Source: Acetobacteraceae bacterium
GTDB lineage: Bacteria; Pseudomonadota; Alphaproteobacteria; Zavarziniales; Zavarziniaceae
NCBI GenBank assembly: GCA_947379865.1
Contig: CANCOY010000077.1
Location: 1-17,864, forward strand
Length of the DNA: 17,864 nt
Direction of reading: 5' to 3'
The position numbers and the translations under genes were made by a program. A model generated the notes under the pieces. The model did not search any database, had not been told where the DNA came from, and saw only the letters and a program-made list of their open reading frames with translations. Below, piece by piece: positions 14,304 to 17,864 of the stretch; within the stretch, counting starts at the first letter, position 1; every line of letters begins with the position of its first letter.

Positions 14304-15030
14304 CAAGAGCCCCATTTCCACGCCCGCCCCCACGCCCGCCCCCACGCCCAGCTCTGGCCCGGCCAACCGCGCCCGCGTGCTGGGCGCCGTGCGCGCCGCC
14401 CTTGGCCGTGGCCCCCTGCCTACCGGCCGCGCCCAGGGCCTTGATGCGACGCTTGCCCGGCACCAGCGCCACACCATCCCCGCCCGGGGCCGGGCGGACG
14501 ATCTGGTGGCGGCCTTTGCCAGTGCCGCCAGCGGCGTGGCCGCCGAGGTGCTGCACCTCGCCTCCCTCGACGAGGTGCCGGCAGCGCTCGCCGATCATCT
14601 CGCCAGCCTGAACCTGCCGCCCGCTTTGCGCCTTGCCCCCGACCCGGCCCTTGCCGCCTTGCCCTGGCACACGCGGCCCTTGCTGGCGGTGGAAGTGGGC
14701 ACCGGCGTGCCCGGGGTGCAGGTGGGCCTGGCCCTGGCAGAGGCGGGCGTGGCCGAGACGGGCACCCTGGTGCTCACCTCCGGGGCGGAACGCTCCACCA
14801 CCCTCAATTTTGTGCCCGATGTGCAATATGTCATCCTGCCCCATGGCCGGCTCGACGGGGCGCTGGAAGATGCCTGGGCGCGCCTGCGGAACGCCCATGG
14901 TGCCGCCTGGCCACCGCGCACGGTGAACCTTGTCACCGGCCCCTCGCGCACGGGCGACATTGAGCAGACCATGATCATGGGTGCCCATGGGCCGCGCCGG
15001 CTTGTTATCCTGATGGTTCCGGGGGCCTGA
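14296..15030 (+). CDS. lutC: LutC-type LUD domain protein
   Basis: This 244-residue protein matches LutC (YkgG family), the third subunit of the LutABC lactate-utilisation complex. The LUD domain shows ETGTLVLTSG (154-163), the TLNFVPDVQYVILPHGRL segment and the family signature GPSRTGDIEQTMIMGAHGP (215-233). The N-terminus carries a Thr-Pro-Ala-Pro repeat (residues 9-18) encoded by a 12-base tandem repeat. The start is GTG at 14296, overlapping the lutB stop by eight bases, so the pair is certainly co-expressed. Its stop shares one base with the smr start (TGATG). As lutA is absent here, the assignment to lactate oxidation is by family and not by context. Confidence 0.88.
   Translation: MADKSPISTPAPTPAPTPSSGPANRARVLGAVRAALGRGPLPTGRAQGLDATLARHQRHTIPARGRADDLVAAFASAASGVAAEVLHLASLDEVPAALADHLASLNLPPALRLAPDPALAALPWHTRPLLAVEVGTGVPGVQVGLALAEAGVAETGTLVLTSGAERSTTLNFVPDVQYVILPHGRLDGALEDAWARLRNAHGAAWPPRTVNLVTGPSRTGDIEQTMIMGAHGPRRLVILMVPGA
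14319..14349. repeat. 12-bp tandem repeat in lutC (Thr-Pro-Ala-Pro)
   Basis: The unit CACGCCCGCCCC occurs twice perfectly (14319-14330, 14331-14342), followed by a partial third copy CACGCCC. It is in frame and adds four residues (Thr-Pro-Ala-Pro) per copy to the flexible N-terminus, so copy-number change would only alter linker length. Confidence 0.85.
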
Positions 15031-15674
15031 TGCGCGGGCGTCGCGGCCGCACCCTTGGCCCTGAAGAGGCCAAACTCTGGGCCGCTGCCATGAAGGACAC
15101 GCGCCCGCTGGCCGGCCGCAGCCTGCCCGAGGTGCCAGAGCCGCCAGAGATTACACCAGGCGCCGCCACCGCTGCCGCAGCTGCCGCCAGGGCCCCCTTC
15201 ATCGATCAGGTGCGCCCGGCGGAACTGACCCCGCCCCCTTTGGAAAAGCGCGCCCGCCCTGCCGTCTCCGTCGCCGAACGCGGGCTGGACGCCACCCGCC
15301 TCGACACGCTGGACGGCAGCACCGCCGACAAATTGCGCCGCGGCCGCATGCCCATCGAAGCCCGCCTCGACCTGCACGGCCTGACCCAGGACGACGCCTG
15401 GCGGGAACTGGAAGGGTTCCTTGCCCGCGCCGAGGCCGCCGGCCGCCGCTCTTTGTTGATCATCACCGGCACCGGCCTGCGCAGCCGCCTGCGCGATGAA
15501 GACGACGACATGCCCTTCCGCATGGACCAGCGCCGCCCCGGCGTGCTGCGCGACAGCCTCCCCCGCTGGCTCTCCGCCCCCCACAACCGCCCCCGCGTGC
15601 TCGCCTGGTCCCCCGCCCAACAACGCGACGGCGGCGCAGGCGCGTTCTATGTGTTGTTGAGAAGGCGGCGGTAG
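15030..15674 (+). CDS. Smr domain endonuclease-like protein
   Basis: This 214-residue protein has an Ala/Pro/Arg-rich, probably disordered N-terminal half and a C-terminal Smr domain, the MutS2-related domain with nicking-endonuclease or RNA-cleaving activity in studied members. The signature LDLHGL lies at residues 113-118, then the helix DDAWRELEGFLARAEAAG, LLIITGTGLRS (142-152), GVLRDSLPRWL (171-181) and a closing FYVLLRRRR. The usual partner of mltA in alphaproteobacteria is this Smr gene, so the lutB-lutC pair is inserted between them. The ATG at 15030 shares a base with the lutC stop. The biological role of the single-domain Smr proteins is not settled. No terminator follows within the 93 bases before the phosphatase gene. 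Confidence 0.9.
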   Translation: MRGRRGRTLGPEEAKLWAAAMKDTRPLAGRSLPEVPEPPEITPGAATAAAAAARAPFIDQVRPAELTPPPLEKRARPAVSVAERGLDATRLDTLDGSTADKLRRGRMPIEARLDLHGLTQDDAWRELEGFLARAEAAGRRSLLIITGTGLRSRLRDEDDDMPFRMDQRRPGVLRDSLPRWLSAPHNRPRVLAWSPAQQRDGGAGAFYVLLRRRR

Positions 15675-15767
15675 GGGCTCCCATCACCAAACTGAAACAT
15701 CCGCCCTTTACCCTTGGCCCCTTAGCCTGCACCCTCCAAAGCGCCGCATCTCCCAGGGGCTTCACCC

Positions 15768-17189
15768 ATGACCACACGCCTGCCAGCCCTCTTTGCCCTC
15801 GGGCTTGTTTGCCTTTCCGGCTCAGCCACCCTCGCGGCGGAGGCCAATCCCTTTGCGGGGATCGGGCATTTTGTGGTGATTTATACCGAGAACCGCAGCT
15901 TTGACGGGCTCTATGGGCATTTCCCCGGCGCTGATGGCATTCCGGCAGAGGGCGCAGGGCCGGCGGCGCTGGTTCCGCAGGTGGATCGGGATGGCACGGT
16001 GCTGCCCCATCTGCCGGCGACATGGGAGAAGGCCAAGGCAGATCCGCGTTTTCCGGCCGATCTGCCCAATGCGCCGTTCGAGATTGGCCGCTTTGTGCCG
16101 GCGGGGGAGCGCACGCCCGATCTGGTGCACCGCTTCTATGAGGAGCAGGAACAGATCAACGGCGGCCGCAATGACCGCTTCGTTGAGGTGTCAGACGCCG
16201 GCGGCCTCGCCATGGGCTTTTATGCCGAGGGCGTGCCCCAGATGCAGGCCCTGGCCAAGGCCTTTACCCTGGCGGATCATTTCCACCATGGTGCCTTTGG
16301 TGGCTCGTTCCTGAACCATATCCACCTGATCTGCGCCTGCGCCCCGGTGTTCCCCAATGCCCCGGCAAACCTTGTGGCCGATGTGGACCCGGCCACGGGC
16401 AAGCTGGTGCGCGCCGCCAATTCCCCGGCCAGTGCGCTGCAGGGGCCGCCGGTGTGGTCGCGCAATGGCTCGGTGACGCCCGATGGCTTTGCGGTGAATA
16501 CGCTGCAGCCCACCTACATGCCCTATCACGCCAAGTCCAAGCCTGAAGAGCGCCTGCCACCCCAGACCATGGCCACCATCGGCGACCGCCTGTCGGCCCA
16601 CAAGATTTCCTGGGCCTGGTATGGCGCCGGCTGGGCCGAGGCGGAGGCGGGCCGCCTGCCGGCCTATGAACAGCCCGAGATGTTCATGCCCCACCACCAG
16701 CCCTTCAACTATTTCGCGGCCTTTGCCCCCGGCACCCCGGCGCGGCGCGACCATCTGAAGGACGGGGCGGAATTCGAGGCGGCGGTGCGCCAGGGCACCT
16801 TGCCGGCGGTGGCTTTCTACAAGCCGCTGGGGCGCGACAACCTGCACCCCGGCTATACCGATCCCGCCACCGGCGACGCCCAATTGACGGCGCTGGTAAA
16901 GCTGATCCAGCAAAGCCCCAACTGGCACGACACCGCCATCATCATCACCTCTGATGAAAACGGTGGCACCTGGGATCATGTGGCGCCGCCCAAGGGCGAC
17001 CGCTTTGGCCCCGGCGTGCGGGTGCCCACCCTCATCATCTCGCCACTGGCCCGCAAGGGCTTTGTGGACCACACGGTCTATGACACCACCAGCATCCTGC
17101 GCACCCTGGAAGTGCGCTTTGGCCTGGAACCGCTCACGGCACGCGACGCCTCGGTGGCCGACCTGCGCAATGCCTTTGTCGTGAAGTAA
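15768..17189 (+). CDS. Secreted AcpA-type acid phosphatase / phosphoesterase
   Basis: This 473-residue protein belongs to the phosphoesterase family that includes phospholipase C and AcpA-type acid phosphatases; the overall pattern best fits the Burkholderia-type acid phosphatase group. A Sec signal peptide (MTTRLPALFALGLVCLSGSATLAA) is predicted to be cut near residue 24. The catalytic-metal block YTENRSFDGLYG (39-50) is followed by ADHFHHGAFGGSFLNHIHLI, which probably carries the active-site serine. SDENGGTWDHV supplies further metal ligands, and PLARKGFVDHTVYDTTSILRTLE is a family-typical end. The product should act in the periplasm or outside, freeing phosphate from organic esters. I see no convincing Pho box in the 93 bases upstream. 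A strong terminator follows immediately. A phospholipase role cannot be excluded. Confidence 0.87.
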   Translation: MTTRLPALFALGLVCLSGSATLAAEANPFAGIGHFVVIYTENRSFDGLYGHFPGADGIPAEGAGPAALVPQVDRDGTVLPHLPATWEKAKADPRFPADLPNAPFEIGRFVPAGERTPDLVHRFYEEQEQINGGRNDRFVEVSDAGGLAMGFYAEGVPQMQALAKAFTLADHFHHGAFGGSFLNHIHLICACAPVFPNAPANLVADVDPATGKLVRAANSPASALQGPPVWSRNGSVTPDGFAVNTLQPTYMPYHAKSKPEERLPPQTMATIGDRLSAHKISWAWYGAGWAEAEAGRLPAYEQPEMFMPHHQPFNYFAAFAPGTPARRDHLKDGAEFEAAVRQGTLPAVAFYKPLGRDNLHPGYTDPATGDAQLTALVKLIQQSPNWHDTAIIITSDENGGTWDHVAPPKGDRFGPGVRVPTLIISPLARKGFVDHTVYDTTSILRTLEVRFGLEPLTARDASVADLRNAFVVK

Positions 17190-17192
17190 AGA

Positions 17193-17223
17193 AAAACCCG
17201 GCAGCCCTTGGCTACCGGGTTTT
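17193..17223. terminator. Bidirectional intrinsic terminator
   Basis: AAAACCCGG (17193-17201) pairs perfectly with CCGGGTTTT (17215-17223). Between them AGCC-CTT-GGCT extends the stem past a C/A mismatch. The plus strand ends in TTTT for the phosphatase gene and the minus strand has a T-run for the convergent OmpA gene, so one hairpin serves both. Confidence 0.92.
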
Positions 17224-17256
17224 CATGGGCCTGTGGGGCGTGCCCCCCTGGGCCTA

Positions 17257-17864
17257 TCAGGGCAGGACGATTTCCACGCGGCGGTTCTGGGGCTCGCGCA
17301 CGCCATCTGCTGTCGGCACCAGCGGCGAGGCCTCGCCCTTGCCCACCACCGTGATATTGGCGGCCGGAATGCCCAGCTGCACCAGGGCGTTCTTCACGGC
17401 GGCGCCGCGCTTCTCGGAAAGCTTCTGGTTGTAATCGCTGCTGCCCGAGCGGTCGGCATGGCCGGTAAGCTCAACCCGGGTGACCGCCAGCTGCGTTGCC
17501 GCTCTCGCTACTTCACCGACGATGCCGGCCGCCTCGGCGGTGACCGCAGAAGAGTTCCAGTCAAAGAAAACCAGATAAGAGCGCGCCAGTTCTGGTGCCG
17601 GCGGGGCCGGGGGCGGTGGGGCTGCGACCACAGCCGGGACCGGCGCCGGCACACTGTCGCCGAACGAATAGGTGACGGCCAGGAAAACGGAATGGCTGCC
17701 GATGGCGAGATCGTCGCGCGAAATCTCAATGCCGCCAAAAGGACCCCCGCTACCCTTCAGCACGCCAAGCTTGTTGATGCCGGGTGTTGCGAAATAGCGG
17801 TACTGGACACCCATTTTCCAATCAGGGGCGACATCATAATCAAGACCGGCGATGGCCTGATAGG
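17257..17864 (-). CDS. OmpA-family outer membrane protein, 3' part
   Basis: This gene runs off the window; about 202 codons up to its stop are visible. The visible part begins in a beta-barrel region with strand-like YQAIAGLDYDVAPDWKM and GVQYRYFATPG and ends with SHSVFLAVTYSFGD, typical of the last strand of an OmpA-like barrel. A Pro/Ala-rich hinge (PAPVPAVVAAPPPPAPPAPE) leads to the peptidoglycan-binding OmpA domain: YLVFFDWNSSAVTAEA, VELTGHADRSGSSDYNQKLS, EKRGAAVKNAL and NRRVEIVLP. It would tether the outer membrane to the cell wall. The frame is open to the last base, so the ATG at 17812-17814 is internal and the true start lies outside. It shares the terminator at 17193-17223 with the phosphatase. 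Confidence 0.93.
   Translation of the reverse strand, partial: YQAIAGLDYDVAPDWKMGVQYRYFATPGINKLGVLKGSGGPFGGIEISRDDLAIGSHSVFLAVTYSFGDSVPAPVPAVVAAPPPPAPPAPELARSYLVFFDWNSSAVTAEAAGIVGEVARAATQLAVTRVELTGHADRSGSSDYNQKLSEKRGAAVKNALVQLGIPAANITVVGKGEASPLVPTADGVREPQNRRVEIVLP

Noticed and set aside
15675..15767. Pho box before the acid phosphatase
   Set aside because: CCCTTTA and CCCCTTA look like loose direct repeats but do not match the CTGTCAT-type consensus or spacing.
1..17864. Replication origin (oriC) in this origin-proximal type of region
   Set aside because: No cluster of TTATCCACA-type DnaA boxes; single TTATCC-like matches at 3679 and 15005 are isolated, and the 22-bp repeat core does not match a DnaA box.

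Overview
This is a GC-rich chromosomal window whose gene content and order point to an alphaproteobacterium, probably near Rhodospirillales (that rank is a guess). The markers are the order maf-aroE-coaE-dnaQ facing secB, followed by the Tim44-like gene, mltA and smr, plus a DUF3576 lipoprotein with lptE and holA. In many alphaproteobacteria these blocks lie close to the replication origin. I saw no rRNA, tRNA, CRISPR array, insertion sequence or phage gene.

Layout. (1) 55-2201, minus strand: DUF3576 lipoprotein, lptE and holA, tightly packed (6 bp gap, then 4 bp overlap). leuS, which commonly sits between the DUF3576 gene and lptE, is missing. (2) 2324-3448, minus: a cytoplasmic protein I do not recognise. 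(3) 3709-6608, plus: maf, aroE, coaE and dnaQ, covering nucleotide sanitation, the shikimate pathway, CoA synthesis and replication proofreading. An 8-bp tandem repeat begins in the aroE stop codon. (4) 6620-7993, plus: the most unusual part. Six direct repeats at an exact 22-bp period lead straight into the ribosome-binding site of an AAA/DUF4143 ATPase with a nuclease-like C-terminus. The unit sits between the convergent genes dnaQ and secB and looks like an acquired cassette. (5) 8027-10629, minus: secB, with an OafA/OatA-like membrane O-acyltransferase upstream. (6) 10899-15674, plus: a compact operon of Tim44-like gene, mltA, lutB, lutC and smr, in which every junction is within 4 bp or overlapping. 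The lutB-lutC pair lacks lutA. (7) 15768-17189, plus: a secreted AcpA-type acid phosphatase, followed by a strong bidirectional terminator shared with (8), the 3' part of an OmpA-family gene on the minus strand that runs off the window.

Most of the window is housekeeping and envelope biology: LPS export, peptidoglycan cleavage, protein export, surface O-acylation and an outer-membrane peptidoglycan anchor. The accessory insertions are the repeat/ATPase cassette, the acyltransferase and lutBC. The repeat array with its ATPase is the best candidate for an undescribed system. It could be an autoregulated locus with an operator array, or an iteron-like recognition site for the ATPase, but this is inference from the sequence alone.
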